In this document: positions 62,774 to 64,000 of the stretch, one piece after another
How the letters are laid out: the number at the start of each line of letters is the position of its first letter
Numbering within the stretch: position 1 is the stretch's first letter
Origin: Algoriphagus ratkowskyi
GTDB lineage: Bacteria; Bacteroidota; Bacteroidia; Cytophagales; Cyclobacteriaceae
Assembly (NCBI RefSeq): GCF_002150505.1
Contig: NZ_MSSV01000021.1
Coordinates: forward strand, 21,994 to 85,993
Length of the DNA: 64,000 nt
Direction of reading: 5' to 3'
The notes under the pieces: generated by a model
Seen by the model: the letters and a program-made list of their open reading frames with translations, nothing else
Database searches by the model: none
Told to the model about the DNA's origin: nothing
Made by a program: the position numbers and the translations under genes

Positions 62774-62987
62774 CTGTTGAGTTTGCGAATTGTAAACCAA
62801 TATTCGGGAAGTATTCTGAAAAATTTTAGGGTAGTGCGGTTGAAATCCTATCAAATGGATAGGCGATTTAGTTATTCAGGGATTGAAAATGGATTTCTGA
62901 AAAAAAATTTCGCCTTATTTAGGAAATCGAAATGACAGTAGGCCTATTAAGTTTATTAGTTCCTGAGTCATGAGGATATATGAAAAG

Positions 62988-63025
62988 TATGCGCAACTGG
63001 TTGCGTATAGCGATACGTTAGCACC
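62988..63025 (+). other. attC-like hairpin and CGTTAGCACC end
   Basis: TATGCGCAAC-TG-GTTGCGTATA (62988-63009, one G:T) is followed by GCGATA and CGTTAGCACC (63016-63025). Its complement reappears at the window end as GGTGCT (63995-64000), so the gene between has inverted AGCACC(A/G) ends, as gene cassettes do. The 390-bp gap after sdhB holds the terminator, the 62739 hairpin and this site; no gene is seen in it. Confidence 0.4.
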
Positions 63026-63047
63026 AATATTAAAAAGACGACACACT

Positions 63048-63989
63048 ATGATAAGAAAAATTCTTACAACATTTTTAGTTTTTATCTCTTTGACAGTTTG
63101 GGCACAGAAAAAAATTGAAAACAAACTAACTGACGAACATCAAAACATTAAGGGGACGAAAGTTAGTATAATTCCACCGAAGGGATTTACGGGCGGACTT
63201 AATTTTCTTGGACTTCAGCAAACAGAAAGCGGTTCTAGTATTATGATTTTGGACATTCCTGGACCTTACTCTGAAACTTCCAAAGGAATTACCAAAGAAA
63301 ATATGCTAAGTAAAGGAGTTGAAATGAAGAAAATTGAAACCTTGACAATAAATGGGCTTCCAGCTATTTTCGCAACAGGGATACAAAATGCTTATGGAAA
63401 CATTTACACAAAATTCATCATAGTATTTGGGACAGACAATGAAACGATAATGATAAACGGAGTTTATCCCGAAAACTTGAAAAAAGTTGGCGATGAAATC
63501 AAAAAATCTATGTTGACAGTTTTTTATGAACCTGACAAAAAAATCAATCCATTTGAAGCTCTTGATTATTCAATAGACATTTCTGAAACTAAATTGAAAT
63601 TTGGAAAAAGTATGTCAAACTCTTTAATCTTTTCTGTTGACGGACAAGTTCCAACAGCGTCAAGCGACAAAACAAACTTGATAGTTGCAAAGTCGTTTTC
63701 TCAAATCACGGCAGAAGACAAAAAACTGTTTTGCATTAACAGACTAAAACAAACACCTATTGAAATAGAGAATATAGAATATACAAACGAAATTACAATA
63801 GATGGAATTTCAGGTTACGAGATTTACGCAAAAGGAAAGAATAAAAAGTCGAGTGAAACAGAAAATATTTATCAAGCAATTTTATTCAGCGACAAGCTTT
63901 ATTACATAATTTTCGCGACGACAAATGACGAAACTGATAAAAGCATTGATGAAATTAAAAAAGCTGTAATAACATTCAAACGAAAATAA
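63048..63989 (+). CDS. Exported hypothetical protein, cassette-like
   Basis: 313 aa from MIRKILTTFLVFISLTVWAQ (signal peptide; ATG 63048); the longer frame is unlikely. The mature part is beta-rich with repeated Lys/Asn/Thr content, e.g. FTGGLNFLGLQQTESGSSIM, INGLPAIFATGIQNAYGNIY and LNYIIFATTNDET-like ends. No recognised family. Codon use is more AT-rich (many AAA, AAT, GAC) than the neighbouring sdh genes. Together with its flanking hairpin and AGCACC ends this suggests a mobile or cassette origin. Confidence 0.75.
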   Translation: MIRKILTTFLVFISLTVWAQKKIENKLTDEHQNIKGTKVSIIPPKGFTGGLNFLGLQQTESGSSIMILDIPGPYSETSKGITKENMLSKGVEMKKIETLTINGLPAIFATGIQNAYGNIYTKFIIVFGTDNETIMINGVYPENLKKVGDEIKKSMLTVFYEPDKKINPFEALDYSIDISETKLKFGKSMSNSLIFSVDGQVPTASSDKTNLIVAKSFSQITAEDKKLFCINRLKQTPIEIENIEYTNEITIDGISGYEIYAKGKNKKSSETENIYQAILFSDKLYYIIFATTNDETDKSIDEIKKAVITFKRK

Positions 63990-64000
63990 ATACTGGTGCT

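Noticed and set aside
62710..62935. Small ORFs downstream of sdhB
   Set aside because: Short, overlapping on both strands, no motif; sequence is hairpins and spacer.

Overview
The window is chromosomal DNA from a Bacteroidota bacterium, most likely Cytophagales and perhaps a Cyclobacteriaceae/Algoriphagus-like organism (inference). The evidence is a T9SS/gliding-type C-terminal domain protein, a DUF4221 lipoprotein, a DUF4293 protein, the Bacteroidota-type GlmU-like sugar nucleotidyltransferase, type B L31, a type B succinate dehydrogenase with one five-helix cytochrome b subunit, many SusC-free outer-membrane barrels, and TAnnTTTG-type -7 promoter elements. Shine-Dalgarno motifs are scarce. 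No rRNA, prophage, CRISPR array or complete conventional IS was found.

Layout. 0-4 kb: a minus-strand run (truA, ABC exporter, barrel, small anchored protein, collagen-like lipoprotein cut by the window edge). 4-8 kb: DUF4293, a barrel relic, a trans-sulfuration PLP enzyme, an exported metallo-hydrolase and a RAYT/IS200-like transposase bracketed by inverted REP hairpins. 8-14 kb: YifB/ComM, an MsbA-like ABC flippase and a Wzi/RemB-like barrel. 14-22 kb: a plus-strand housekeeping block (rpmE2, GlmU-like, holB, RimB-like protease, rimK, hemC, cyclophilin, SDR reductase, NSS transporter), with several ATGA overlaps. 22.4-23.1 kb is gene-free and made of composite repeats. 23-28.7 kb: barrel, truncated lipoprotein plus DUF4221 lipoprotein, a GMC dehydrogenase with its subunit 3, and a TesA-like esterase divergent from a YbbA/YbbP-like ABC pair. 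32-38 kb: DUF4143 ATPase with a palindromic repeat pair upstream, tRNA-Leu(CAA), SAM hydrolase and PhoH on a divergent promoter, GNAT, barrel, then a tandem 158-bp repeat. 38-47.5 kb: comEC, enoyl-CoA hydratase, recQ, NUDIX, thioesterase, TPR lipoprotein, Sua5 and pgk, tightly packed. 47.5-52 kb is the accessory patch: dispersed repeats, a solitary REP, a GIY-YIG protein, and a zeta-toxin-like kinase with a small overlapping ORF lying between an exonuclease-family gene and a duplicated fragment of that gene's 3' end. 52-62.7 kb: sppA, folK, fabD, DUF393, the giant T9SS protein and sdhCAB. 62.7-64 kb: hairpins and an AT-rich exported protein with inverted AGCACC ends, resembling an integron-type cassette.

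Functional links: envelope biogenesis dominates (two ABC exporters, Wzi-like, GlmU-like, SppA, FabD, T9SS cargo, many barrels and lipoproteins). Central metabolism is represented by pgk, sdhCAB, hemC and the GMC/subunit 3 dehydrogenase. The best candidates for something undescribed are the zeta-kinase module with its flanking duplication, the cassette-like right end, the palindrome pair at the DUF4143 ATPase, and the repeat families. All functions come from reading the sequence and recalling protein families; no database search was run.
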